From Achromobacter pestifer (GTDB lineage Bacteria > Pseudomonadota > Gammaproteobacteria > Burkholderiales > Burkholderiaceae_B): a stretch of 64,000 nucleotides of DNA. Under the pieces are notes generated by a model. It made no database searches and was not told where the DNA came from. It worked only from the letters and a program-made list of their open reading frames with translations. Made by a program: the position numbers and the translations under genes. The DNA lies in the NCBI RefSeq assembly GCF_013267355.1, contig NZ_CP053985.1, positions 3,596,001 through 3,660,000 on the forward strand, in the 5' to 3' direction. This document shows, piece by piece, positions 33,889-43,446 of this stretch (position 1 is the first letter of the stretch; every line of letters begins with the position of its first letter).

Positions 33889-34581
33889 TCAAGACGCGGC
33901 GCGCGCCGCTTCGTCGATCAGGCCGGCTACCTCGCCGGCGCGGGACGCGAGCGATGCGTGGCTGGCGTCCAGGGTGATGGTCTTGCGCGTATTCATGCGC
34001 GCGGCCATGCGCGTCTGGTTCTCGGGAGCGATCATCCGGTCCTGGCTGGAGATCTGATACCAGGACGGTTTGCTGCGCCAGGCGGGGACGGATACCGTCT
34101 GGCCAAAAGTACTGGCCAGCGGCGCCTTCTGCGTGACCGCCATGACCAGGCCCTCGTCGGCGGACAGGTCCTGGCAGAAGCTCTCGTGGAATTTGTCCGG
34201 GCGCAGCCATAGGTAACCGTCGCTGTCGGGCGCCAGATTGGGCGCGGCGGCCGGCAGGTGTTCCTGCGTGATCCCGCCGGGACTTTCGCCCGCGTCCGGC
34301 GCGAAGGCGGCGATGTACACCAGGCCGGCCACGTTGGGCTGGTTGCCGGCTTCGCTGATGACGGCGCCGCCGTACGAATGGCCCACCAGCAGCACGGGGC
34401 CCTTTTGCTGCGCGATCATCTTGCGCGTGCGTTCGGCGTCGTCGGCCAGGGACGTCAACGGCATTTCCACGGCGTGCAGGTCTTGGTAGCCCTTGCGCGC
34501 CAGTTCCAGGATGACGCGGGTCCAGTGGGCGGCGCCGCCCCAGAAACCGTGTACAAGAATGATGCTGGGTTTGCTGCTCAT
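33889..34581 (-). CDS. Alpha/beta hydrolase
   Basis: The 230-residue protein starts at the ATG at 34581 with SSKPSIILVHGFWGGAAHW (oxyanion-hole HGF) and has the nucleophile elbow GHSYGG near residue 80. The catalytic His is probably in LDASHASLASR near the C-terminus. It resembles the short EstC/methyl-ester-hydrolase-like branch. The substrate is unknown. It is transcribed alone, with its own terminator. Confidence 0.88.
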   Translation of the reverse strand: MSSKPSIILVHGFWGGAAHWTRVILELARKGYQDLHAVEMPLTSLADDAERTRKMIAQQKGPVLLVGHSYGGAVISEAGNQPNVAGLVYIAAFAPDAGESPGGITQEHLPAAAPNLAPDSDGYLWLRPDKFHESFCQDLSADEGLVMAVTQKAPLASTFGQTVSVPAWRSKPSWYQISSQDRMIAPENQTRMAARMNTRKTITLDASHASLASRAGEVAGLIDEAARAAS

Positions 34582-34662
34582 GGTGCGGCTCCTTCCTTGG
34601 GATGGAGCAACGATCATGCGCGTGCCACGCTGGCGCTGCTATCTGTTTTGCGTGCCGGTGTG

Positions 34663-35541
34663 TTACAGCGGTCGCGGCGCCGGTCTGGCCGTGGCGGGGC
34701 GTTGGGCGCGCTGGCTCAGCCATACGCTGGCGACCACGATCGCCATGCCGGCGATCTGCGCGGCGCTCAGTTGCTGGCCCAGCAGGCCCCAGCCCAACAA
34801 CACGGCGGTGATGGGGCTGAGAAAGCCCAGCGAGGACACCACGGCGGGTTCCAGCCGCGCCACGCCCCGGAACCACAGCACATAGGTCAGCGCCGCGCCG
34901 ATCAGGCCCAGGTAGGCGATCCCGGCGACGTTCAGGGTGGTGAGCGCCGGCAGGGCGGGCTCCGCGGCGAAGGCCAGCGGCACCAGCAGGATGCCGCCCG
35001 CCGTCAGCTGCCACGACGTGAAGGTAAGCGCGGACACCGGCGGCTGCCAGCGGCGGCTTAGCACCGTGCCCAGCGCCATCGAGGCGGCGCTGATCAGGCC
35101 GGCAGTAATGCCCACTGGATCCAGCGCGGCCTTGGGCGTCAGCACCAGCAGCGCCACGCCGCCCAGGCCGCCCAGCGCCGCCAGCACCGACAGGCCGCGC
35201 ACGGGCGTGCCCAGCAGGCTGCGCGCCAGCAGGATCACCACCAGCGGCTGGATCGCGCCCAGCGTGGCGGCCACGCCGCCGGGCAGGCGATAGGCCGCCA
35301 CGAACAGCAGGGCCCAGAAGACCGAGAAGTTCAGCGCGCCCAGGATGAAAGTGCGCAGCCACCAGATGCCTTGCGGCAACTGGCGCACGGCCAGCAGCAG
35401 CAAGAGACCGGCGGGCAAGGCGCGCAGCATGGCGACCGTCAGCGGATAGTCCTGCGGCAGCATCAGGGTGGTGACGACATAGGTGCTGCCCCAGATGGCG
35501 GGCGCCAGGGCAGTCAGAAGCAGATCGGAACCGCGGCTCAT
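34663..35541 (-). CDS. EamA/DMT-family transporter
   Basis: The 292-residue protein has ten hydrophobic helices arranged as two EamA repeats, beginning SDLLLTALAPAIWGSTYVVTT and, in repeat two, GITAGLISAASMALGTVLSRR and SSLGFLSPITAVLLGWGLLG. EamA proteins export amino acids or other metabolites; the substrate cannot be read from sequence. It lies 20 bases after the nitroreductase gene on the same strand and is probably co-transcribed with it. Confidence 0.92.
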   Translation of the reverse strand: MSRGSDLLLTALAPAIWGSTYVVTTLMLPQDYPLTVAMLRALPAGLLLLLAVRQLPQGIWWLRTFILGALNFSVFWALLFVAAYRLPGGVAATLGAIQPLVVILLARSLLGTPVRGLSVLAALGGLGGVALLVLTPKAALDPVGITAGLISAASMALGTVLSRRWQPPVSALTFTSWQLTAGGILLVPLAFAAEPALPALTTLNVAGIAYLGLIGAALTYVLWFRGVARLEPAVVSSLGFLSPITAVLLGWGLLGQQLSAAQIAGMAIVVASVWLSQRAQRPATARPAPRPL

Positions 35542-35561
35542 GGTGGTGTGCTCCGCGGGGC

Positions 35562-36179
35562 TCAGGCGAGTTCGAGTACGTCGTTGACCGGGCGGCGCGG
35601 TTTCTGCGGCCAATTGCCGTCCTGCGCGTAGCCCATGGCGACCAGCATGACTGGCACTTCCTCCTGGCGCAAGCCGAAGGACTGGGCCACGGCAGGGGCG
35701 TCGAAGCCCGTCATCGGACTCGCCGCCAGGCCTTGGGCCTGGCCCGCCAGCATCAGGGTGGAAGCGCCGAAGGTGGCGCTGCGCACCGCCTCGTCGCGGC
35801 GGGTCTGCGGCGAGTCGGCATAGAGCCGGCTGGCGGCGGCCTCCCACGAGGGCACCATGGCCGCCGGCATGAAGCCCGCCTCGACCGACGGCTGCAGGCG
35901 GTCCGCCATCCAGGCGGCCTGGGGCAGCACGCCCAGCACGATGAAGGTCACCGCAGCCTCGCTCACCTTGGGCTGGTTCCAGGCCAGCTTGCGCAGCCGG
36001 CGCTTGCCGTCCTGGCTGCGCACGGCGATGAAGCGCCAGTTCTGCAGATTGAAGGCGGTGGGGGCGCGCGTCGCCCAGGCGATCAGGCTGCGGATGTTGT
36101 CGTCGTCCACGCTGCGGGCGGGATCGAAGAAGTTGGCGGAATTGCGTTGCGCGATGGCGTCGGTCAGGGCGTGGTTCAT
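35562..36179 (-). CDS. Nitroreductase-family FMN-dependent oxidoreductase
   Basis: The 205-residue protein begins MNHALTDAIAQRNSANFFDP and has the flavin-binding arginine-serine-type region (RNSANFFDP), APTAFNLQNWRFIAV and the C-terminal LVAMGYAQDGNWPQKPRRPVNDVLE. It belongs to the NAD(P)H nitroreductase superfamily. The ATG at 36179 is chosen over 36266, which would add residues unlike the family. It is divergent from a LysR gene that may regulate it and the downstream transporter. Confidence 0.92.
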   Translation of the reverse strand: MNHALTDAIAQRNSANFFDPARSVDDDNIRSLIAWATRAPTAFNLQNWRFIAVRSQDGKRRLRKLAWNQPKVSEAAVTFIVLGVLPQAAWMADRLQPSVEAGFMPAAMVPSWEAAASRLYADSPQTRRDEAVRSATFGASTLMLAGQAQGLAASPMTGFDAPAVAQSFGLRQEEVPVMLVAMGYAQDGNWPQKPRRPVNDVLELA

Positions 36180-36317
36180 GGCTGGGATCCGTGGATTTTG
36201 CTGAGCTTGTCGGCCCGCCACATGCGCGCCGACTCCATGTCCACAGGCTAATTGAATCGCCATCAAGCGATAATATCCAATTCATTGGCAATATCATTCA
36301 CTGATGGTGAATAATCC

Positions 36318-37214
36318 ATGGATCATCTGACGGCGCTAAAGGTTTTCAGGCAAGTCGTGGAGCGGGGCGGCTTTGCGGCCGCATCGCGGCAGATGGGCCT
36401 GTCGCCCGCGGCGGTCAGCAAGAACATCGCCGAACTGGAGGCCCATCTAGCGGCGCGGCTGCTCAACCGCACCACCCGCCGCATGAGCCTGACCGAAGCC
36501 GGCGCGCGCTATTACGACCAGGTGGCCCGCATCCTGGACGACCTGAGCGAAGCCGAGCAATCGCTGGGGCCCTTGCAGCAGGCGCCGTCGGGCACCTTGC
36601 GGGTCAGCGCGCCCATGTCGCTGAGCCTGGTCCGGCTGTCCGCCGCCATGCCGCGCTTCCTGGAACGCTATCCGCAGGTATCGCTGGACCTCAACCTGGA
36701 GGACCGGCGCATCGACATCGTCAAGGAAGGCTACGACCTGGCGATCCGCGGCACCGACAGGCTGGAGGATTCCAGCCTGGTGGCGCGCAAGCTGATGACG
36801 CTGGACCACGTGCTTTGCGGCGCGCCGGCCTACTTCGAGCGCCACGGCGTGCCGGCTTCGCCGCTGGCCGTGCGCGGGCTGGAGTGCGTGCAGTTCACCC
36901 TGTCCGGCCACGCGGACGAATGGACCTTCAAGCGCGCGGAGCAGACCGAGCGCGTGCCGGTCCGGGGGCGCTACAAGGTCAGTTCCAGCCTGGCGGTGCG
37001 CGATGCGCTGCGCGCGGGCTTTGGCGTCAGCCTGGTGCCGCGCGTGTATGTGCAGCAGGACCTGGACAGCGGCGCGCTGCAGGCGGTGCTCCAGGACTGG
37101 AAGCCGGACGAGACCTACGTCTACGCGGTGTATCCGTCGCGCCGCCACATGGTGGCCAAGGTGCGGGCCTTCGTCGACTTCCTGCTGGAAGAGCTGGGCG
37201 CGCCACGGGAATGA
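36318..37214 (+). CDS. LysR-family regulator divergent from the nitroreductase
   Basis: The 298-residue protein has a LysR helix-turn-helix (LTALKVFRQVVERGGFAAASRQMGLSPAAVSKNIAELEAHL) and a DhbR/CrgA-like effector domain ending VAKVRAFVDFLLEELGAP. The 138-base A/T-rich gap to the nitroreductase gene contains ATAATATCCAATTCATTGGC-type short dyads, suited to a LysR operator. Regulation of the divergent gene pair is inferred from arrangement. Confidence 0.92.
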   Translation: MDHLTALKVFRQVVERGGFAAASRQMGLSPAAVSKNIAELEAHLAARLLNRTTRRMSLTEAGARYYDQVARILDDLSEAEQSLGPLQQAPSGTLRVSAPMSLSLVRLSAAMPRFLERYPQVSLDLNLEDRRIDIVKEGYDLAIRGTDRLEDSSLVARKLMTLDHVLCGAPAYFERHGVPASPLAVRGLECVQFTLSGHADEWTFKRAEQTERVPVRGRYKVSSSLAVRDALRAGFGVSLVPRVYVQQDLDSGALQAVLQDWKPDETYVYAVYPSRRHMVAKVRAFVDFLLEELGAPRE

Positions 37215-37236
37215 ACCCGCGGCGGCCCGATGCCGC

Positions 37237-37983
37237 TCAGTACATATGCTGGCCGCCGTTCATGGCGACATTGCTGCCCGTCATGAAGCCGGCGGCGTCG
37301 CTGCAGATGAAGGCGACCAGCGCGCCGACCTCCTCCGGTCGGCCCAGCCGGCCCAGCGGAATCTGCGGCAGTATCTTCTCCTTCAGCACCTCTTCGGGCA
37401 CGGCCTCCACCATGGGCGTCGCCAGGTAGCCGGGCGACACGGTGTTCACGGTCACGCCTTTCCTGGCCAGCTCCAGCGCCAGGGACTTGGTGAAGCCGTG
37501 GATGCCGGCCTTGGAGGCCGCGTAGTTGGTCTGGCCGAACGCGCCCTTGCTGCCGTTGACGGACGAGATGTTGACGATGCGGCCCCAGCCGCGGTCGGCC
37601 ATGGCGCCGCACAGCGGCTGCGTCATGTTGAACATGGAATCCAGGTTGCCGCGCAGCACGTCCGTCCAGTTCTCGTAACTCATCTTGCGCAGGCTGGCAT
37701 CGCGGGTGAGGCCTGCGTTGTTGATCAGGATGTCGATCTGATGGCCGTCTTCCTCCAGGCGCCGCGCCAGCGCCTGGCATGAGTCGTAATCGGCCACGTC
37801 CACCTTGTACATGGCGTAGCGGCGGGCCTGGGCCGCCTCCGAGTCGACCCAGGCCCGCGCGGCGTCTTCGTTGGAGTGATAGGTGATGATGACCTGGTGG
37901 CCGGCATCGTGCAGGGCCCGCGCGATGGCCTGTCCGAGGCAGCCGGCCCCGCCGGTGACGAGCGCCTTGCGTTCAGCCGTCAT
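37237..37983 (-). CDS. phbB: Acetoacetyl-CoA reductase (PhaB/PhbB)
   Basis: The 248-residue short-chain dehydrogenase has TGGAGCLGQAIARAL (cofactor loop), LINNAGLTRD, the catalytic Ser in NISSVNG and YAASK. The segment VNTVSPGYLATPMVEAVPEEVL and the C-terminus AMNGGQHMY are close to PhaB of PHB producers rather than FabG. It reduces acetoacetyl-CoA to (R)-3-hydroxybutyryl-CoA. The start overlaps the phasin gene by 11 bases. Confidence 0.9.
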   Translation of the reverse strand: MTAERKALVTGGAGCLGQAIARALHDAGHQVIITYHSNEDAARAWVDSEAAQARRYAMYKVDVADYDSCQALARRLEEDGHQIDILINNAGLTRDASLRKMSYENWTDVLRGNLDSMFNMTQPLCGAMADRGWGRIVNISSVNGSKGAFGQTNYAASKAGIHGFTKSLALELARKGVTVNTVSPGYLATPMVEAVPEEVLKEKILPQIPLGRLGRPEEVGALVAFICSDAAGFMTGSNVAMNGGQHMY

Positions 37984-38440
37984 GGTGGGCTCCCGGCTTG
38001 CTCGCGTCGCGCATGGCCGAGCACGCGGACGCCATCTGGTTCGACAGGGTCGTCCAGATCTGCGCCATGGGCGTGGCGTCCATGCCCACGCCACCGCCGG
38101 CGGCCTGTTTCAGCCATCCGGTCATGGCTTCACTGATACCGGCCGCCAGCGTGGCCTGTTCTTCCAGCAGCGCGTGCGTGATGGCCTGGCTGGCTTCCAG
38201 CTGGCTTTGCCATTGCTTGCGCGTCATTTCGCCCAGCGCGGGCGCGATTTCCTGCCAGTTGCCGGACTGTTGCAGGGGCGCCAGCGTGGCCAGGTACTGT
38301 TCGGCGCTGCCGCCGGCGAGGCGGCGGCCCAATTCGATCCAGCGTTGCTGGCTTTCCTGGGCAAGCTGGGCCATGCGCTGGCAGTAGGCGGCGTTGGCGC
38401 TGGCGAGGCCCAGAGGCGTGGAGGCAGTGGTTTTCTTCAT
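37973..38440 (-). CDS. Phasin-family PHB granule protein
   Basis: The 155-residue protein is helical and rich in Ala and Gln, with repeated amphipathic segments (YCQRMAQLAQESQQRWIELG, RKQWQSQLEASQAITHALLE), the pattern of phasins that coat PHB granules. The ATG at 38440 (or 38443) follows AAGGA. Overlap with phbB supports the PHB assignment. It comes 47 bases after the ABC permease gene in the same direction, so the exporter and PHB genes may share a transcript. Confidence 0.7.
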   Translation of the reverse strand: MKKTTASTPLGLASANAAYCQRMAQLAQESQQRWIELGRRLAGGSAEQYLATLAPLQQSGNWQEIAPALGEMTRKQWQSQLEASQAITHALLEEQATLAAGISEAMTGWLKQAAGGGVGMDATPMAQIWTTLSNQMASACSAMRDASKPGAHHDG

Positions 38441-38487
38441 CATCCGTCCTTTTAAGAGAGTGGTAAGGGGTAACGAACACACAGGCC

Positions 38488-39612
38488 TCAAGCCATCTGG
38501 CTGAGGGTCTTGCGAAAACGCGCCAGCGAGAACGCGAACAGGACCGAGCCTATCAGCGCCAGCGCCAGGAAGGGTTGCCACACGACGCTCAAGCCCGCGC
38601 CGCGGTAAAGAATGGCCTGGCCGAGTTCCACGAAATGGGTGGTGGGGGCGGCCAGCATGATGTTCTGCACGAATTCCGGCATGCTTTCGCGCGGCGTGGT
38701 ACCGCCCGACAGCATTTGCAGGGGCAACAGCACTAGTACCAGCAACATGCCGAACTGCGGCATGCTGCGCGCAAGCGTGGCCATGAATATGCCCATAGAG
38801 GTTGTCGCGAACAGGTGCAGCGCCGCCCCGACCAGGAACAGCGCCACCGATCCTTCGATCGGCACTTGCAGCAAGCCGCGTACCACGAACGTCAACGATA
38901 GCCCAGCGGACGCCAACACTACCAGCCCCATGGACCATACTTTGGCGACCATGATTTCGGTCGGCGTCACCGGCATGACCAGCAGGTGCTCGATGGTGCC
39001 GTGCTCGCGCTCGCGGATCAGCGCCGCGCCGGTCAGGATGATGGACAGCATGGTGACGTTATTGATGATTTCCATCAGCGCGCCGAACCAGGCCTGCGTC
39101 AAATTGGGGTTGAAGCGCATGCGCACGGCCAGTTCGACTGGCAGCTCGGTGGGCGCGCGGTAGCGTTTGACGAATTCGTTGATCTCGTCGCTGATGATCT
39201 GCTGGATGTAGCTGCTGCCCGTGAACGCCTGGCTCATGCGGGTCGCATCCACGTTGAGCTGGATTTCCGCGGGTCTGCCGGCCAGCACGTCGCGCTGGAA
39301 ATTGGGCGGGATGTTGACCGAGAAGGTGTAGCGCCCCGCGTCCATGCCGGCATCGGCCTCGGCCGAAGTCGTCACTTCCGGTGGCGTGAAATGGGGCGGA
39401 TAGAAGGCTGACGTGATGCGCGCGGACAGGGGCGAAACGTCCTCGTCGACCACGGCGATGGGGGCATTGTGCAGCGTTTCCGGCACGGCCGTGGCGGCGG
39501 TGTAGATCATCAGCGTGAACGACACGAGGATCAGGATCAGCATCATCGGGTCGCGCGCCAGGCTCCACAGCTCCTTTACGCCCAGGCGGTAGATATTGGC
39601 CAGGTGCCGCAT
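38488..39612 (-). CDS. yhhJ: ABC-2-type exporter permease (YhhJ-like)
   Basis: The 374-residue protein has one N-terminal helix (PMMLILILVSFTLMIYTAAT), a large periplasmic domain, and five C-terminal helices with the ABC-2 motif AALIREREHGTIEHLLVMPV. It resembles YhhJ, the partner of RbbA. The gene starts one base after the rbbA stop. With the RbbA permease half it should form the membrane part of the exporter. Confidence 0.9.
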   Translation of the reverse strand: MRHLANIYRLGVKELWSLARDPMMLILILVSFTLMIYTAATAVPETLHNAPIAVVDEDVSPLSARITSAFYPPHFTPPEVTTSAEADAGMDAGRYTFSVNIPPNFQRDVLAGRPAEIQLNVDATRMSQAFTGSSYIQQIISDEINEFVKRYRAPTELPVELAVRMRFNPNLTQAWFGALMEIINNVTMLSIILTGAALIREREHGTIEHLLVMPVTPTEIMVAKVWSMGLVVLASAGLSLTFVVRGLLQVPIEGSVALFLVGAALHLFATTSMGIFMATLARSMPQFGMLLVLVLLPLQMLSGGTTPRESMPEFVQNIMLAAPTTHFVELGQAILYRGAGLSVVWQPFLALALIGSVLFAFSLARFRKTLSQMA

Positions 39613-39613
39613 C

Positions 39614-42358
39614 TCAGGTCTCCTGTTTTTTCAGCAGCAGCGCCGAGGCGCCCAGGATGACGGGAATGGCGATCAGCAGCGGCCAGAACGAAGCTTGCAG
39701 GTTGGAGAAGTCCAGGGCCTTGCTGAAGACGCCGCGGCTGATGGTCAGCATGTGCGTCGCCGGGTAGATCTGTCCGATCAGGCGGCCGGCGCCTTCCAGC
39801 GACGACACGGGGTTGAGCAGGCCGGCGAACTGCACCGCGGGCACCAGCGTGCCTATCATGGTGAAGAACAGCGCCGCGATCTGGCTGCGCGTGAACGTGG
39901 ATGCAAGCAGGCCGATGGCGGTCGCCACCACGTTGTAGATCAGCGCGGCCACCAGCAGCGTGAGGAAGCTGCCGGTGATGGGCACGCCGAACAGCGTCAC
40001 GGCCAGCAGCGTCATCAGCAGGAAATTCAGCATGGCCAGCGCCACATAGGGTGCCTGCTTGCCCAGCAGGAATTCCAGCCGTGTCACGGGCGTGACGTAC
40101 AGATTGATGATGGAGCCCAGCTCCTTTTCGCGCACCACGGCCAGCGCCGTCAGCATTGCTGGCATCATCAAGAGCAGCAGCGGAATCACGGCGGGCACCA
40201 TGGCGGGCAGGCTGCGCACGTCCGGGTTGTAACGAAAGCGCGTTTCTACGCTGACCGGCAGGGTTGCGTCCGCGCCCAGGCGCTCGCGCGCCTGCTGCAT
40301 CAGCCAGCCCTGGTGCATGCCCAGAACGTAGCCGCGGATGGTTTCGGCGCGCTGCGGCATGGCGCCGTCGATCCAGACGCCGATCTGCGCGCCGTTGCCG
40401 CGCTCCGCGTCGCGGGCGAAACCTTGCGGGATCTCGATGGCCAGTGACAGTTCGCCGCTGCGCATGCGCGCATCCATCTCCTCGTAGCTGGATATCGGCG
40501 GGTGTTCGATGAAGTAGCGCGAGCCCGCCAGGTTCAGGCTGTAGTTCTGGCTCAGGCCGGTCTGGTCGCGGTCCATGACCGCATAGCGCAGGTCTTCCAC
40601 GTCCATGCTGATGCCAAAGCCCATCACGAACATCAGCAGGAGCGAGCCGGCCAGGGCCAGCGTGGCGCGCACCGGGTCGCGGCGCAGCTCCAGCGATTCG
40701 CGCCACATGTAGCTCAGCATGCGCTGCAGGCTGAAGCCGCGGTGTTCTGGCGTTTCGGCGGCCGGGGTGGCGGCGACGGGGGCGGCGTTGGTGGCGGATT
40801 CTTCCGCTTTGGTGCCGGCGCCTGCGTCGATCAGGTAGGCGATGAACGCTTCTTCCAGCGTCTGCGCCCCGCGCATGCGCGTGATCTCGTCGGGCGATGC
40901 GCTGACCAGCACCTTGCCCGCATGCATCAGCGACATGCGGTCGCAGCGCTGCGCCTCGTTCATGAAGTGGGTGGAAATGAAGATGGTGACCTGGTCGTGG
41001 CGGGCCAGCGCGATCAGCAGCCGCCAGAAATTGTCGCGCGCGACGGGGTCCACGCCCGAGGTCGGTTCGTCCAGGATCAGCAGCTCGGGCTTGTGCACCA
41101 TGGCCACGGCCAGCGACAGCCGCTGGCGCACGCCCATGGGCAGGTTCTCGGGCAGGGCGTCCAGTACCTCACCCAGGTCGAAGCGCTGCGTCATCTCGTC
41201 CACGCGCGCCGGGATCTCGGATTCCGGCACGTGGAACAGGCGCGCATGCAGCACCAGGTTCTGCTTCACGGTCAGCTCGCCATACAGCGAGAACGCCTGC
41301 GACATGTAGCCCACGCGGCGGCGCGTATCGATGTTGCGGGGATCTACCTCGGCGCCGAACAGCCAGGCCTGCCCCTCGCTGGCGGGCAGCAGGCCCGTCA
41401 GCATCTTCATGGTGGTGGATTTGCCGCAGCCGTTCGATCCCAGGAAGCCGAAGATCTCGCCCTTGCGGATGCGGAAGTTGACGTGGTCCACCGCGACGAA
41501 ATCGCCGAAGCGCATGGTCAGGTCGCGCGCCTCGATGGCGATCTCGGCGTTCTCGTCGATCGCCAGCGGCACGATCTCCACCGGCTTGTGGCCACGCTTC
41601 TTTTCTTCCGGCAGCAACGCGATGAAGGCGGCCTCCAGCGAATCCGCGCCGGTGCGCTGTTCCAGTTCGGCGGGCGTGCCGGTGGCCAGCACCCGGCCCT
41701 CGTCCATGGCGATCAGCCAGTCGAAGCGCTGCGCCTCGTCCATGTAGGCCGTGGCCACGATCACGCTCATGCCGCTGCGTTCGCGGCGGATCTCGTTGAT
41801 CAGGTCCCAGAACTGCGCGCGCGCCAGCGGATCCACGCCGGTGGTGGGCTCGTCCAGGATCAGCAGGTCGGGATCGTGGATCAGGGCGCAGCACAGCCCC
41901 AGCTTCTGCTTCATGCCGCCGGACAGCTTGCCGGCAGGACGCGACAGGAACGAGGACATGCCGGTGCTGCGGGTCAGGCTGTCGATGCGGCGGCGGCGTT
42001 CGGCTTCGTCATGGCCGAACAGGCGGCCAAAGAACTGCAGGTTCTCTTCGACCGACAGGGTGGGGTACAGGTTCTTGCCCAGCCCCTGCGGCATGTAGGC
42101 AATGCGCGGGCAGACGGCGTCGCGGTGGCGGCGGCTGGCCATGTCGCCATCCAGCACGTCCACCTTGCCTTCCTGCACCGCGCGCGAGCCGGCGATAAGG
42201 GCCAGCAGGCTGGACTTGCCCACGCCGTCCGGGCCGATCAGCCCGACCATGCGGCCGGCGGGAATGTCCAGCGTGATGCCGTCCAGCGCCACCGTCTTGC
42301 CGTAGCGCAAGCTGACGCCGGACAGCGTCACGACGGGCGCGGTGTCCGGGTAGGCCAT
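39614..42358 (-). CDS. rbbA: RbbA-like fusion of two ABC ATPase domains and an ABC-2 permease
   Basis: The 914-residue protein has two nucleotide-binding domains: Walker [10 protein letters not shown] with signature LSGGMKQKL and Walker [14 protein letters not shown], then GSNGCGKST with a weaker signature ([10 protein letters not shown]) and [13 protein letters not shown]. Residues about 555-914 form an ABC-2 permease with [15 protein letters not shown]. The order matches E. coli yhiI-rbbA-yhhJ. RbbA has been described both as a ribosome-bound ATPase and as an exporter subunit; the operon here argues for export. The start overlaps the adaptor stop by one base. Confidence 0.92.
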   Translation of the reverse strand: MAYPDTAPVVTLSGVSLRYGKTVALDGITLDIPAGRMVGLIGPDGVGKSSLLALIAGSRAVQEGKVDVLDGDMASRRHRDAVCPRIAYMPQGLGKNLYPTLSVEENLQFFGRLFGHDEAERRRRIDSLTRSTGMSSFLSRPAGKLSGGMKQKLGLCCALIHDPDLLILDEPTTGVDPLARAQFWDLINEIRRERSGMSVIVATAYMDEAQRFDWLIAMDEGRVLATGTPAELEQRTGADSLEAAFIALLPEEKKRGHKPVEIVPLAIDENAEIAIEARDLTMRFGDFVAVDHVNFRIRKGEIFGFLGSNGCGKSTTMKMLTGLLPASEGQAWLFGAEVDPRNIDTRRRVGYMSQAFSLYGELTVKQNLVLHARLFHVPESEIPARVDEMTQRFDLGEVLDALPENLPMGVRQRLSLAVAMVHKPELLILDEPTSGVDPVARDNFWRLLIALARHDQVTIFISTHFMNEAQRCDRMSLMHAGKVLVSASPDEITRMRGAQTLEEAFIAYLIDAGAGTKAEESATNAAPVAATPAAETPEHRGFSLQRMLSYMWRESLELRRDPVRATLALAGSLLLMFVMGFGISMDVEDLRYAVMDRDQTGLSQNYSLNLAGSRYFIEHPPISSYEEMDARMRSGELSLAIEIPQGFARDAERGNGAQIGVWIDGAMPQRAETIRGYVLGMHQGWLMQQARERLGADATLPVSVETRFRYNPDVRSLPAMVPAVIPLLLLMMPAMLTALAVVREKELGSIINLYVTPVTRLEFLLGKQAPYVALAMLNFLLMTLLAVTLFGVPITGSFLTLLVAALIYNVVATAIGLLASTFTRSQIAALFFTMIGTLVPAVQFAGLLNPVSSLEGAGRLIGQIYPATHMLTISRGVFSKALDFSNLQASFWPLLIAIPVILGASALLLKKQET

Positions 42359-43425
42359 CAGGGCACCTTGACTTCAAGATTTGCAGGCCATTGCGCATCG
42401 GCGTCGAGCTTCAGCCAGGCCACGCCCGGCAGGCCGGTCTTGACCTGCTTCAGGTGCCGCTGCAGCAAATCGGGGCTGATCTGGGCCTTGACGCGGAACA
42501 TCAGCTTTTGCCGTTCGCTGGCGGTCTCCACCGTTTTCGGCGTGAATTGCGCGGTGCTGGCCACGAAGGACACCTTGGCGGGAATGACGTATTGCGGCGC
42601 GGCGTCCAGGATGATGCGCACGTCCTGGCCCAGCGCCACGCGGCCGGCTGCCTGCTCGGGCAGGAAGAACGTCATGTAGACATCGGACAGGTCCACCATG
42701 TTCAGCACCTTGCCGCCCGCGCCCAACACTTCGCCGGGCTGCGCCACGCGGTACTGCACGCGGCCGTCGCGCGGGGCGCGCAGCTCGCTGTCGGCGATGT
42801 CGGCTTCGATGCGGGCGATGGTGGCCAGCGCCGCGGTGACGGCGGATTGCGCGCCGATCTCGGCGGCGCGCGCGGCGTCGATGGCGGCCTGCGCGGCCTT
42901 GACCTGCGCACGCGCGGCGTGCACCGAGGCCTGCGCGCTGCGCACGCGGGCGCGGTCATCGTCCAGTTCCTGGATGGACGAGGCGCCTTCCTTGGACAGC
43001 GTCTCGGAGCGCGCCAGGCGGCGGCGCGCGGCGTCCAGTTCGCTTTCACGCTGCACCACCACGGCCTCGGCGGCCAGCTTGTCGCTCTCGCGTTGCGCGA
43101 CCTGCGCGCTGGCGCTGGCCGCGCCGTTGACGGCCTGCTGGTGCTGGGCGCGGGCTTCCTCGCGCTGCGCCTGCAAGGTGTCGATCTGCATGCGCGCCAG
43201 CGGCTGGCCGGCGGAAACGAAGTCGCCTTCGACCGCCAGCACGTCCTGCACCCGGCCGGCCAGCTTGGCGGCCACGTCGATTTCGGTGGCTTCGATGCGG
43301 CCGTTGCCGCTGATGAATCCCTCGCCCGGGCCGGTGTCGGACAGCAGCCGCCAGCCGTAGTAGCCGCCGGCGGCGACCGCCAGGGCGATCAGGACAGGGA
43401 CCAGTTTTCGGGTGGGCAGGCGCAT
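42358..43425 (-). CDS. HlyD-family periplasmic adaptor (YhiI-like)
   Basis: The 355-residue protein has an N-terminal membrane anchor ([21 protein letters not shown]), a biotinyl-lipoyl-like segment ([21 protein letters not shown]), a long Ala/Arg/Gln-rich coiled hairpin (about 95-205) and the return strand [20 protein letters not shown]. It would connect the RbbA/YhhJ exporter to the outer-membrane factor encoded 21 bases upstream. Confidence 0.92.
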   Translation of the reverse strand: MRLPTRKLVPVLIALAVAAGGYYGWRLLSDTGPGEGFISGNGRIEATEIDVAAKLAGRVQDVLAVEGDFVSAGQPLARMQIDTLQAQREEARAQHQQAVNGAASASAQVAQRESDKLAAEAVVVQRESELDAARRRLARSETLSKEGASSIQELDDDRARVRSAQASVHAARAQVKAAQAAIDAARAAEIGAQSAVTAALATIARIEADIADSELRAPRDGRVQYRVAQPGEVLGAGGKVLNMVDLSDVYMTFFLPEQAAGRVALGQDVRIILDAAPQYVIPAKVSFVASTAQFTPKTVETASERQKLMFRVKAQISPDLLQRHLKQVKTGLPGVAWLKLDADAQWPANLEVKVP

Positions 43426-43446
43426 CGGAGATCCTTGGTTCTTGGT